This document shows positions 45,906 through 54,602 of a DNA stretch of 64,000 nt, one piece after another. Made by a program: the position numbers and the translations under genes. Position 1 is the first letter of the stretch; each line of letters opens with the position of its first letter. Under the pieces are notes generated by a model, which was not told the origin of the DNA, made no database searches, and worked only from the letters and a program-made list of their open reading frames with translations. The DNA comes from Neomesorhizobium albiziae. Its GTDB lineage: Bacteria; Pseudomonadota; Alphaproteobacteria; Rhizobiales; Rhizobiaceae. The stretch covers positions 62,001 through 126,000 of the forward strand of contig NZ_FOSL01000015.1 in assembly GCF_900114255.1 (NCBI RefSeq), given 5' to 3'.

Positions 45906-46394
45906 ATGACACACGATCATAGACATGACGACCACGACCGCCCGCCGACCAACTGGCGCGAGAATGGCGTGAAGGTTATTCCCGGCAATTCACTTGACCC
46001 CAACACCGCGCAGACACCCGGAATGAACCGGGCAACGGCGATAAGCAAAGCGCGGGCGGGCGCTGAAAAGATCTGGGCCGGCACGGTCACCATCCACGCC
46101 AACGCCAAGACCGGCGCCCATCACCACGGCGATCTGGAAAGCATCATCTATGTGGTGAAGGGCAAGGCGCGCATGCGGTGGGGCGAAAGCTTGGAATATG
46201 TTGCGGAGGCCGGCCCCGGCGACTTCATCTATGTGCCGCCCTACGTGCCACACCAGGAGATCAATGCCAGCCGCGACGAGACCCTGGAATGCGTGCTTGT
46301 CAGATCAGGCCAAGAGCCGGTGGTAGTTAATCTGGACATTGAACCTGTAGAAGCACCCGAAGAGGTGCTCTGGATAGATCCAATTCACAGATGA
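45906..46394 (+). CDS. cupin-domain protein
   Basis: A 162-residue cytosolic cupin with the metal motif GAHHHGDLESIIYVVKGKARMRWGE followed by PGDFIYVPPYVPHQEINAS. The histidine-rich N-terminus (MTHDHRHDDHDR) may bind metal. Located 26 bases after the peroxiredoxin-like gene. Its substrate is unknown. Confidence 0.85.
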   Translation: MTHDHRHDDHDRPPTNWRENGVKVIPGNSLDPNTAQTPGMNRATAISKARAGAEKIWAGTVTIHANAKTGAHHHGDLESIIYVVKGKARMRWGESLEYVAEAGPGDFIYVPPYVPHQEINASRDETLECVLVRSGQEPVVVNLDIEPVEAPEEVLWIDPIHR

Positions 46395-46513
46395 ACGTCA
46401 GGCGATGTCCGGGCGGCCAGTACGACGCGAAAACCCTCACGGGTCAAAATCCGCGCTAGCGATGCACTCAAGCCCGATCCCGCGCCGGCGACAACGGCGA
46501 CTTCAGATCTCAT
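46385..46513 (-). pseudogene. 5' stub of an SDR dehydrogenase
   Basis: Forty-two codons read MRSEVAVVAGAGSGLSASLA then LTREGFRVVLAARTSPD, the first Rossmann beta-alpha-beta unit of an SDR. The frame then ends in the last codons of the cupin gene. The start lies 21 bases after the GST gene on the same strand, so the pair was once an operon. Most of the SDR is deleted. Confidence 0.6.
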
Positions 46514-46534
46514 GAGACTTCCTCTGGCTTGCTG

Positions 46535-47257
46535 TCATTCCGTCACAGGAAGCGCCCGCTGGTTGTAGAGTATCTTGCGGATACGATCCTGCTCCTCTTG
46601 CGACAGCTTGCTCGTGTCGGTGGACAGGTCTGCCCCGACGGCCAGACCGCGCCGTACGCCGGGCCTAGCCCCAACCTCCTCGAACCAACGCTTGAAATGC
46701 TTGAATTCGTTGATGTCCTGCCCCTGTGCTTGCCACCCCACGGTCCATGGATAGCTGATTATGTCGGCGATCGTGAGTTCGTCACCAGCAATGTAGCGCC
46801 GGTTTCGCAGCTGCATATTGAGCACGCCGTAGAGGCGGTTGGCTTCATCGGTGAAGCGGCGCACCGCGTAAGATTGATCACCTTCCCTGTCGCCTAGCCG
46901 GCGAAAATGTCCTGCCTCGCCGAGCTTCGGGCCCTGGTTCGCCATCTGCCAGATCACCCACTGGGTGACCTCGTATTTGCTGCGAATATCCTGCGGCCAG
47001 AGCTTACCTGTCTTCTCGGCGAGGTAAAACAGGATCGCCCCCGACTCGAACACGCTGATCGGCGCCCCGCCGTCCTTCGGCGTATGGTCGACGATCGCTG
47101 GCATGCGGTGATTGGGATTGAGCTTCAGGAACTCCGGTTTGAACTGGTCGCCAAGCGAAATGTTGACGGGCACCAGCGAGTACGGCGTCTCCGTCTCTTC
47201 CAAGTAGATCGAAACTTTCTTGCCGTTAGGCGTGGGCCAGTAGTAGAGATCAATCAT
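46535..47257 (-). CDS. glutathione S-transferase (YghU/YfcG-like)
   Basis: A 240-residue GST with an N-terminal thioredoxin-like domain (YYWPTPNGKKVSIYLEE; NHRMPAIVDH; FESGAILFYLAEKTG) and an all-helical C-terminal domain. The NGKKV active-site asparagine type, rather than Ser or Tyr, is that of the disulfide-bond oxidoreductases YfcG and YghU. It may handle glutathionylated or oxidised thiols. Its operon partner, an SDR, is truncated. Confidence 0.88.
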   Translation of the reverse strand: MIDLYYWPTPNGKKVSIYLEETETPYSLVPVNISLGDQFKPEFLKLNPNHRMPAIVDHTPKDGGAPISVFESGAILFYLAEKTGKLWPQDIRSKYEVTQWVIWQMANQGPKLGEAGHFRRLGDREGDQSYAVRRFTDEANRLYGVLNMQLRNRRYIAGDELTIADIISYPWTVGWQAQGQDINEFKHFKRWFEEVGARPGVRRGLAVGADLSTDTSKLSQEEQDRIRKILYNQRALPVTE

Positions 47258-47440
47258 GTGCAGTCCATTCGTTCGATTGTGGTGGAGGAGGCCTGGAAGC
47301 CGACAATACGCGCGAAGAAATCTGGCGGCGAGAACGCGTCGTTTGCCGGCAAGGTTGGCAAACGCCTGCCATTAGGTTGAAACAAAAGGCGACCGATCCC
47401 AACTGCCCGGCCGTGATTGTTGCCATGACGGATGGCTCGA

Positions 47441-47635
47441 TCATTTTGACCAATACTGCCATGCCCAGTAGAAACTCTCGTCAGGCGGTGGAAGACGAAT
47501 ACGCTTGGCATTCTGCTCCGCACTTCCAAGGGCGTTGGGGTCGTCGCTGACCTGCGTCTCGCGTTTCGCCTCCAGAGCGCGGGGCCGGCTTCCGAGAAGG
47601 GCAAACAGGGCCGTTGCAGGGTGAGCCACGATCAT
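47441..47635 (-). CDS. small hypothetical protein downstream of the taurine-type ABC genes (64 aa)
   Basis: A 64-residue frame starts 14 bases after the permease stop on the same strand with GGAG just before the ATG. It ends in an aromatic tail (FYWAWQYWSK). No family is recognised. Operon position is the main support. Confidence 0.45.
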   Translation of the reverse strand: MIVAHPATALFALLGSRPRALEAKRETQVSDDPNALGSAEQNAKRIRLPPPDESFYWAWQYWSK

Positions 47636-47648
47636 GTCTCCGGTGGGG

Positions 47649-48509
47649 TCATTCGCGTCCCGCCCACGGGACGAGTGCGCGCTCGATCCTGCGGATGGTG
47701 AATTCCAGCGCGAATGCGATTGCCGCGATGACCAGGATTCCCATCACTACGACGTCAGTCACCAGGAACTGGGCGGCCGACTGGATCATGAAGCCGAGGC
47801 CACGCGTTGCCGCCACCAACTCGGCGGCGACCAGTGTGGACCAACCGGCGCCGAGCGCGATCCGTAGGCCGGTCAGGATCGAGGGCAGCGCGCTGGGCAG
47901 GATCACGTGCCAGACGACTTGTCCGCCTGTGGCGCCGAGCGAGAGGGCCGCGTTGATGCGCTCCTGCGAAACACCACGCACGCCGGAAGCGGTCGACAGC
48001 GCCACCGGCGCCAGCATGGCGATCGTGATCACCAGGATTTTGGAGGGCTCGCCGATGCCGAACCAGATGATGATCAGCGGCAGGTAGGCGAGCGGCGGGA
48101 TCGGGCGCAGGAATTCGAGCAAGGGATCGAAGATGCCGCGCCCGACGGTGCTGATGCCGATCGCCAGCCCCACCGGCACGCCGACAAGGACCGCAGCGAC
48201 AAGCGCGGCGAACACCCGCCACAAGCTGGCGGCGATGTGCTGGAGCAACGTAGCATCGACGAAACCGTCGCTTGCTACCGCAATAAATTTGCTCCACACC
48301 GCGACCGGCGAAGGCAGGAAAACCGGCGATACCAGTTGCAGGCGCGCCGACAGCGCCCAGACCGCCAGAACGACCAGAATGGTGACTGCGCTGACGACGC
48401 GCGCCGAGACTATCACTCGCGTGCGTCGCGGTCGCGACAATGGAACCGACAGCACGTGGACCTCGTCGAGCTTGCGACCGCGGCGTTCGGCGTAGGAGGA
48501 AAACGTCAC
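47649..48509 (-). CDS. tauC: ABC transporter permease, TauC-like
   Basis: A 286-residue permease with six membrane helices and the EAA-type loop AALSLGATGGQVVWHVILPSALPSILTGLR. FIAVASDGFVDATLLQHIAASLWRV is characteristic of the taurine/sulfonate group. The GTG start overlaps the ATPase stop as GTGA. It forms a three-gene importer with the next two genes. Confidence 0.9.
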   Translation of the reverse strand: MTFSSYAERRGRKLDEVHVLSVPLSRPRRTRVIVSARVVSAVTILVVLAVWALSARLQLVSPVFLPSPVAVWSKFIAVASDGFVDATLLQHIAASLWRVFAALVAAVLVGVPVGLAIGISTVGRGIFDPLLEFLRPIPPLAYLPLIIIWFGIGEPSKILVITIAMLAPVALSTASGVRGVSQERINAALSLGATGGQVVWHVILPSALPSILTGLRIALGAGWSTLVAAELVAATRGLGFMIQSAAQFLVTDVVVMGILVIAAIAFALEFTIRRIERALVPWAGRE

Positions 48510-49279
48510 GCCGCCTCTCCCTCGAAGATCGCGTCGGTGAGTTCGCCGCGCGCCGCTGCAAAGACGGAATCGGCCTTGATGTCGCGAAGCGGTTCACCAG
48601 CCAGATAGCGCCGGCTGAACCCGGTTTCGAATGCCCGCACGACACGGCCCGGACCTGGCGCCAGGACGACGATGCGGGTGCCCAGCACCAAGGCTTCCTC
48701 GATGCCGTGCGTGACCATCAGGACGCCGACGCCGCTCTCCTTCCAAATGTCGAGCAGCGTGGTCTGCATACGCTCGCGGGTCAGCGCATCGAGTGCGCCC
48801 AGCGGCTCGTCGAGCAGCAGGAATTGCGGCTCCGCGGCCAGCGCCCGCGCCAGCCCAACGCGCTGGCGCATGCCCCCCGACAATTCCCAGATGCGCCTGT
48901 CGCCCGAGCCTTCGAGCTTCACCAGTGCCAGAAGCGCATCAGCGCGGCGCTCGCGTTCGCTTGGTCGGACACCGCGCAGCCGGAGCGCGAAGGCAACGTT
49001 CTCGCGCGCCGTCAACCACGGAAACAGCGCATCGTTTTGGAAGACCACGGCGCGATCGGCGCCGGGCGCAATAATAGGTGTGCCGTCAACCGTGACGCTT
49101 CCGCCGGTCGGCGTCACCAAACCAGCCGCGACGTTGAGCAGCGAGGACTTGCCGCATCCTGAACGGCCCACCAGCACGACGAAGTCTCCGCTGGCGACTT
49201 CGATTGAGGCGCGCTCCACCGCCGGCCTCGTCTGGCCGTCGTAGCGAACGGACACTTGGTCAAGCACCAGTCTCGGCAT
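48506..49279 (-). CDS. tauB: ABC transporter ATPase, TauB-like
   Basis: A 257-residue ATPase: Walker A GRSGCGKSS, signature LSGGMRQRVGLARAL, Walker B FLLLDEPLGALD, and FQNDALFPWLTARENV typical of TauB/SsuB. The start MPRLVLDQVSVRYDG matches family N-termini, so 49279 is preferred over an upstream extension. About 100 bases separate it from the binding-protein gene. Confidence 0.92.
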   Translation of the reverse strand: MPRLVLDQVSVRYDGQTRPAVERASIEVASGDFVVLVGRSGCGKSSLLNVAAGLVTPTGGSVTVDGTPIIAPGADRAVVFQNDALFPWLTARENVAFALRLRGVRPSERERRADALLALVKLEGSGDRRIWELSGGMRQRVGLARALAAEPQFLLLDEPLGALDALTRERMQTTLLDIWKESGVGVLMVTHGIEEALVLGTRIVVLAPGPGRVVRAFETGFSRRYLAGEPLRDIKADSVFAAARGELTDAIFEGEAA

Positions 49280-49381
49280 CGGCCCTCGCACAGGTTTTAC
49301 GGACGCAAACCCGCCCCGAAACCGCTTAGCGGTTCCAAGGCGGGCAGCACGCGGCATCGGGATGGAAGCCGCGCGACCTCA

Positions 49382-50395
49382 TCAATTCGAGGCAAGCGCC
49401 TCGGTGGCGTATTTCGCGGTCACATATTTCGAGTAGTCCGGGAGGACTGCGTCAATCTTGCCCTGTTCCTTTAGGAAAGCGGATGTCGCCTCGATCGCCT
49501 CGACGGTACCCGCGCCGAGGAACTTGTCCGACGCCTGCTCCTCGAGCGTCGGGAAGACATAGCCCTTCAGCAGCTGCGGCACCTCTTCCAGCTTGGCGCC
49601 CGTAATCCTGGCAATCTTCTCGGCCTGCGGCGACGACGTCGACCAGGTATCCGGCTTCGCTAAGAACTCGGCATAGGCAGCGCCCGTCACCTTGACGAAG
49701 TCGCGCACTGCTTCCGGATTCTTTTCAGCGAAATCGGTCCGCACGATCCACGCGTCAAATGTCGGGGCGCCCCATGCTGCGACTTGCGAGGAATCGAGCA
49801 CGACTTTGCCAGAAGTCTTGATCTGGCCGAGCGCAGGGTCCCAGACATAGGCCGCGTCGATATCGCCACGCGCCCAGGCGGCGGCGATTTCCGGCGGGCG
49901 CAGGTTGAGGATTTCGACTGATCTCGGTTCGACCCGTTCATGTTTCAGCGCCGCAAGCAGGCTGTAGTGCGTGGTCGAGACGAACGGCACCGCGACCTTC
50001 TTGCCGGCGAGGTCGGCGATTTTGTCAATACCGGCACCGTTGTGCGCGACCAGCGCTTCGGATTCGCCAATAAGGCCGACGATAAAGATAGTCTGGATCG
50101 GCAGATCGCGGCTGGCAGCGGCGGCAAGCGGGCTTGACCCGACATAGCCGATATCGACCGAACCGGATGCGACGGCGGCGATGACATCGGCACCGGAATC
50201 GAATTTCCGCCAATCGATGGCTGCCTTGGTCGTGCTCTCATAGACGCCGTCGGCCTGCGGGACTTTCGACGGTTCGACGACCGTCTGGTAGCCGATGGTG
50301 ATCTTGAGATCTTCGGCGGAAGCCGGGCTGAGTGAAACTCCACCGGCCAGTGCCGCTGACGACAGGAGAAGGAAGCGTCGCGAAATGGTGGACAT
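49382..50395 (-). CDS. tauA: taurine-type ABC substrate-binding protein
   Basis: A 337-residue periplasmic protein with a twin-arginine leader (ISRRFLLLSSAALAGGVSLS). The TauA-like core includes KITIGYQTVVEPSKVPQADG, GSVDIGYVGSSPLAAAASRDLPIQ and ARGDIDAAYVWDPALGQIK. It would bind taurine or a similar sulfonate. No taurine dioxygenase (tauD) lies beside it, so processing may fall to the SsuD-type enzymes nearby. A TCTA-N9-TAGA site lies 49 bases upstream. Confidence 0.9.
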   Translation of the reverse strand: MSTISRRFLLLSSAALAGGVSLSPASAEDLKITIGYQTVVEPSKVPQADGVYESTTKAAIDWRKFDSGADVIAAVASGSVDIGYVGSSPLAAAASRDLPIQTIFIVGLIGESEALVAHNGAGIDKIADLAGKKVAVPFVSTTHYSLLAALKHERVEPRSVEILNLRPPEIAAAWARGDIDAAYVWDPALGQIKTSGKVVLDSSQVAAWGAPTFDAWIVRTDFAEKNPEAVRDFVKVTGAAYAEFLAKPDTWSTSSPQAEKIARITGAKLEEVPQLLKGYVFPTLEEQASDKFLGAGTVEAIEATSAFLKEQGKIDAVLPDYSKYVTAKYATEALASN

Positions 50396-50443
50396 GAAGG
50401 GCTCCATAGAAAGACAAAACCTATGCCCGCCATGTTCGGTAAT

Positions 50444-50460
50444 TCTATCGTCCTTGTAGA
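50444..50460. promoter_or_regulatory. organosulfur operator motif, copy 4 (TCTATCG-N3-TTGTAGA)
   Basis: A 17-base site with conserved TCTA and TAGA ends and one perfect half (TTGTAGA, as in the msuE site), 49 bases before tauA. The other half is degenerate. Confidence 0.6.
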
Positions 50461-50702
50461 GTTAAATACTTCCAACCCTGTCGCAATCGTTAGAAAAACA
50501 CACCCGCGATATGGCAACCACGACCTTCAGCATCGTCGGCCGTGATGTCTGATTTCGAGAGTTGCAAAGCCAATCTCTACGGCCACATGGGGCGCATCAC
50601 CGCCATGGGTTGAGCCTTCCGGAATGACAGATTTCCTACCAGGCTCAGTCTATAACTGCTCCAATGGCGGCCCCGGATCGGACCCCGGTGCCGCCATAGC
50701 AG

Positions 50703-50828
50703 TCAAATCTCAGTTCCGCCTTTGTCGACCACCGGCGCGACCAGCAGATCGGGGCCGAGCGGGTACTGATAGCGCAGACCGCAAGTGGCGCGCAGCAGAA
50801 GCACGTCGACGACGTATTCTGACTCCAT
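50703..50828 (-). pseudogene. possible glycoside hydrolase family 31 scrap
   Basis: A 41-codon frame contains LRYQYPLGPDLLVAPVVDKG, which strongly resembles the segment before the C-terminal beta domain of GH31 alpha-glucosidases. Neither flank continues the homology. It may be a relic or coincidence. The rest of 50461-50910 holds nothing recognisable. Confidence 0.3.
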
Positions 50829-50910
50829 TCCCGACCTTTGCGGCCGGGCCGGATCATGGTCGGCTTATGCGTGCTGTCGTTGCATTCGAGGATCAGAGCC
50901 GTGGGGCAGG

Positions 50911-51744
50911 CTAATTCCGAAATGCAATAAGAATCACCGGATCGATCTGATGCGCCTCCAGCGCTTTCGCGTAATTCTCAAACTTTTCAGGCGCATTGGC
51001 TCCGGTCAGTAGGTGAAGTCCGAGGGGCGGAGGGCCAGGTGCATCGGCAGCTTTCGCTAATATCTCGCGAAAATACTGGATCGCAAATTCCCGCAGGCTT
51101 TCCTCTCTCTCGATGCTGAACCCCCCGTCACGAAGCAGGTCCTTCGTCTCGGCGCCGGATTTAAGGAAACTGGTTTCTGCCGTTTCCGCCCAGGGCACCG
51201 GGTAGATCATCCCGGGCGAAGGCCCTTTCATCACGTCGAACACGCATAACGGTGCACCGGGTCGCATCACGCGTGCGAGCTCGGCATAGAAGCTGTCACG
51301 CTCGCGGACGTTCATGGCCGCGTGAAAGGTCACGCCGGCGTCGAACGCTGCATCGGCAAACGGCATCTCCGTGACGCTGCCCACGTGAAAATTGCATTGG
51401 TCGGCAAGACCCATCCGTTCGCTGATTGCGCGAGCGACCTCAACGAACTGCGGCGTGAGATCAATTCCGGTCACCCGGCATCCGTGCTCCTTGGCAAGCA
51501 CGCGGGCCGTTCCGCCGAGGCCGCACCCAGCGTCCAACACGTGCATTCCCGCTCGGAGCGGCATCATCTCCAGCGCCTTTAGCGTGGTTACGCGACCCGC
51601 GGTGTGGAACTCGTCGACTGGAGCCAGATCGACCGGCTGCAGATTGTCCGGATCGGCCCCGGTGCTCTTCAGTCCGGTCAGGATCGCCTCCAGCAATCCT
51701 GCCTTGCCGTAGTGATGCGCTACTGCGCGTTCCAGTTCGTGCAT
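50911..51744 (-). CDS. SAM-dependent class I methyltransferase
   Basis: A 277-residue methyltransferase: motif I VLDAGCGLGGTARVLA, then GIDLTPQFVEVARAI, the acidic-loop region GSVTEMPFADAAFDAGVTFHA and ELARVMRPGAPLCVFDVM. The overall pattern resembles sarcosine/dimethylglycine or UbiE/sterol-type enzymes. The substrate is unknown. A second, broken methyltransferase lies just upstream on the same strand. Confidence 0.85.
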   Translation of the reverse strand: MHELERAVAHHYGKAGLLEAILTGLKSTGADPDNLQPVDLAPVDEFHTAGRVTTLKALEMMPLRAGMHVLDAGCGLGGTARVLAKEHGCRVTGIDLTPQFVEVARAISERMGLADQCNFHVGSVTEMPFADAAFDAGVTFHAAMNVRERDSFYAELARVMRPGAPLCVFDVMKGPSPGMIYPVPWAETAETSFLKSGAETKDLLRDGGFSIEREESLREFAIQYFREILAKAADAPGPPPLGLHLLTGANAPEKFENYAKALEAHQIDPVILIAFRN

Positions 51745-51912
51745 GGCTGGCCTCCCAGTTCAAAAGATAGGGTGAGCTCTCGGTCAGAACATTGAGATCC
51801 TTTTCAATGCAACCGAGTCTTGCCGGAAAGCGCGACTGCGGCATGGCAACATTCAACCCGCTGCCGTCATTTGGAAGTCTAATGTCTGGTATGCGATTCA
51901 TCCCGACGTTGG

Positions 51913-52440
51913 CTATGCGAGCATGAAGCGGTTCGTCCCATAGAAGAATGCCCTCTGTTTCTCCAGGTCATCGAACTCGTTCCGCCAAGCATCGGCCTCT
52001 TCCATGACGAAGCCTGTGCACTTTGTCACGATGAAGCGCGCCAGGCCATGCACATAGGTATTTGGGTGGTAGGTCAGCGTGACAAACGGGATTGCTTCGC
52101 AGCGCGAAAGTTCGAACCCCGCCTTCTTCAACCGGCTTGGCAGTCCGCGGAAGGTCTGGCCATGCGCATGCTCATCGAACGCACACATGACCTTGCGCAT
52201 ACGATCGCGATTTCCGTTCTCCCAAACCACACCCGAAAAATCAGTATCCAGGATGACCGCGCGGCCACCGGGTTTGAGGCACCGGCGAAGGTCATCAGCG
52301 CTTCATCAAGTTCCTTGATGTAGCAATAGACCTGGAGCCTGCAGGCGAAATCGAGCGTCTCGTGTTCGATTGGCAACTTGCTTGCATCGGCATTTTTCAG
52401 CCTGACCTGGTCGATACCAGCGGCGATGGCTGTTACGATC
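51913..52440 (-). pseudogene. methyltransferase fragment, 5'-truncated and frameshifted
   Basis: Two frames join into one methyltransferase C-terminus: RLKNADASKLPIEHETLDFA and YIKELDEAL, then after a shift at about 52285 RCLKPGGRAVILDTDFSG and RLKKAGFELSRCEAIPFVTL to the end. The SAM-binding motif I region is missing because the fragment begins at 52440, directly against the stop of the next gene. A deletion fused the two loci. Confidence 0.7.
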
Positions 52441-52819
52441 ATGGTTGTGGAGCGGTACGAACGCTCTTGAACGCCTCTGTCCATGTTTGGTAGCTGGCAT
52501 CGGTGCCTTCGCTCCACGCCAGCATGGCGCACCAGGCGGCGACCGTTGGAGCCTTTGTCCCAAACCGCCTGCGCATCAGCACAGCCAGCACCTCGGCTCC
52601 CGCCCCTGCCCCGACCGGCAGCGCTTTGCCGTCCTTCTCAAACGGCACGGATGCCATCAGTTCCCGGGCACAACGTTGTGCCTCATCAAGCAGCGAGACA
52701 GCATCATATTCGCCGGGTGGTTTGGAGTAGGTTCCGTCGGGGGCAGGATGCACGTGTGCATCATGGTCGTTGCAAAGAGGCTTGCTTGTCATCTTTGCCT
52801 CCTGATTTGCTGCATTCAA
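52439..52819 (-). CDS. hypothetical protein (126 aa)
   Basis: A soluble acidic protein with the core LLDEAQRCARELMASVPFEK and an alanine/glycine-rich middle. It starts directly after the stop of the upstream gene (TGA then ATG), or at MTSKPL 27 bases later. The C-terminus abuts the broken methyltransferase and may be altered. No family is recognised; the pair lies opposite an XRE regulator. Confidence 0.55.
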   Translation of the reverse strand: MNAANQEAKMTSKPLCNDHDAHVHPAPDGTYSKPPGEYDAVSLLDEAQRCARELMASVPFEKDGKALPVGAGAGAEVLAVLMRRRFGTKAPTVAAWCAMLAWSEGTDASYQTWTEAFKSVRTAPQP

Positions 52820-53443
52820 TCAACTGGCGCCTTGTTGGCCGATTGGCGCCCTGGCAGCAGATAAAGGCTTGGACTCACCAGGTGTGTTGTGACCGGTGAC
52901 CCACGTCAGATCCTCCAGGACGGAGCGGATATGCGGCAGGGGAAAATCCGACGGATCACGATTGTCCTCGCCTTCCCGCAAAACCACCGCAAGCTTGGCG
53001 ATCACGCCCGCTATTGTGCGGGCTGGCGTGATCGCCAGCTTGTCGAGGAGAAGCTGCTCCTCGTCGGCAGCCTGCTGCTCTGCCTCTTTGGCGGCCGAAT
53101 AGCCCAGTTCGGCATCTTTGGCGCGCCATCGTGCCCAATGGCCGGCCAACGCTTCAGCTTCTTCGGCTCGGGCGATCTCCACGCTGGTCGCCCGACCTAG
53201 AGCTTCCTCTAGATCCTCCAAGGACGACGCTTTGCGTTGGCTGCCATCAGGCAAAGCAACATCGGCGGCGGGAAAGCCGACACTGATTGCAAGTTGAGTT
53301 TCAAGCTGCTGCTGCTTGAGGCAAAGCGCCAAGGTCCGAACATGGGCTTCGACCCAGGCCTGCGACAGCAAGAGAGCGGGATCAGGTGCTGCGCCCTCCC
53401 CGTTCTTGTCCATCCGATTTGGCGCCTGCTCAGTCGCAACCAC
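52820..53443 (-). CDS. hypothetical coiled-coil-rich protein (207 aa)
   Basis: A glutamate- and alanine-rich protein whose central 100 residues (LEDLEEALGRATSVEIARAEEAEALAG as one part) are probably helical or coiled coil. The GTG at 53443 has GGGAAG five bases upstream and keeps the gene clear of the divergent XRE promoter; longer and shorter starts exist. It is translationally adjacent to the next hypothetical gene. Function unknown. Confidence 0.55.
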   Translation of the reverse strand: MVATEQAPNRMDKNGEGAAPDPALLLSQAWVEAHVRTLALCLKQQQLETQLAISVGFPAADVALPDGSQRKASSLEDLEEALGRATSVEIARAEEAEALAGHWARWRAKDAELGYSAAKEAEQQAADEEQLLLDKLAITPARTIAGVIAKLAVVLREGEDNRDPSDFPLPHIRSVLEDLTWVTGHNTPGESKPLSAARAPIGQQGAS

Positions 53444-53636
53444 GACAACTTCCCGTCTTCCGCCCGCACGTGACGAAAGGCAAAGTCGTGGTATTGTCGG
53501 AATCAGCCATGATCCGAGCTCCAACCAGCTTGGGTTTGGTCAGGTCGCGCCGGGTGTAGCGAGCACCCAGTGCGGCCGCGTCCGTAGACTGCTACCAATA
53601 TGTCACTTTTTGTGACTTTATCAAGAAGAAAATGTC

Positions 53637-53888
53637 ATGAAAAAGGACATACGCCCGGAGCAGGTACGAGCCGCCCGTGCTCTAATTGATTGGACGCGAG
53701 AGGATTTGGCGGCCGCATCCGGCGTGACGATCCGAACTCTTGCCAGAATTGAAAGTGCTCAAACTATTCCCCGCCAGACAACGCTTAAGGCACTTTCTGA
53801 CGCCCTGGAGGCTGCAGGTGTCGAGTTTATTCCCGAGAATGGGGGCGGAGCAGGTGTGCGACTTTTTCGTCGTTCTAGCGACGCATGA
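53637..53888 (+). CDS. XRE-family helix-turn-helix regulator
   Basis: An 83-residue single-domain regulator: RAARALIDWTREDLAAASGV then RTLARIESAQTIPRQ forms the Cro/CI-type helix-turn-helix. Short solo XRE proteins of this type (ending GVEFIPENGGGAGVRLF) are common in rhizobial genomes. It is divergent from two unknown genes that it may control together with itself. Confidence 0.87.
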   Translation: MKKDIRPEQVRAARALIDWTREDLAAASGVTIRTLARIESAQTIPRQTTLKALSDALEAAGVEFIPENGGGAGVRLFRRSSDA

Positions 53889-54167
53889 CCCAAGGTGGGC
53901 ATTGAAAAGGCAGACTGCGAGGCGAAACGTGACGAGCTGAAACCCGTCACGACGGCCATGTGCGGCGCATTTGCTGTCAAGCGTCTCGCATTCTTTTCGG
54001 CACCCAACAGCCGAATTATCACGGCGCCGCTTAGGCGCGATTATGTCGCGGCAGCTCTGGGCCGGAACCGGACTGACCGTTTCTGGCGTCGGCAAACGAT
54101 ACCGGACGCCAGATCGAGAGTGAGAGGTGGCCTAGAGCGCCGTTCGTCCGCGCGAACGCTCAAGACC

Positions 54168-54412
54168 TCATCGACACAATGCACAATTCCGAGGGAACGC
54201 GTTTTCTGATTGGTCAGCGGGTGGAAGCGGGGGGCGTAAGTCCGGCACGAACCAGAGCGTCCAGCGCACCACGCCAGTCCGGCTGTTGTTGAGCTGTCGG
54301 TGCGCGAGAAGCGCGGACGCCTCGGTTCTCCGCGCCAGCGCGGAGGTTCTACCGAGCGCTTCGGCGGCATTCGATCCCTCGGCAATGGGACTCTTGTCCA
54401 AGAAACTCAGGA
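54168..54412 (-). pseudogene. N-terminal remnant of a luciferase-like (LLM) oxidoreductase, cut by a 190-bp element
   Basis: The frame reads LSFLDKSPIAEGSNAAEALG and RTSALARR, which matches the beginning of a common LLM subfamily (FLDKSP.AEG). It becomes garbled after about 35 residues. The homology begins exactly at the left end of the 190-bp repeat, so the element's insertion removed the start. Confidence 0.45.
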
Positions 54413-54602
54413 TGTGAAATCGCACCGAACAGTGACCCTACGTCGACCAGGATTTATCGCACTGATTTCATTGCGAAAATGAGTGTTGGCCAAGGGTCTC
54501 GGAAGGCGGCAATCGTGACCCTTCGAAATTCCCGGAAAGAACAGCTGGAACAAACACTTGAGCGTTCCGGTGCTTGGGGTCACTTTTCGGTGCATCTTTA
54601 CA
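54413..54602. mobile_element. 190-bp non-autonomous element with inverted-repeat ends, copy 1
   Basis: The unit is bounded by 26-base imperfect inverted repeats (21 matches by eye) sharing the core GCACCGAA-N-AGTGACCC. A second copy of the same length, about 90 percent identical by eye, lies at 59563-59752 in the same orientation. No transposase is encoded. The ends recall IS21-type termini from memory. No convincing target duplication is visible. Confidence 0.75.
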
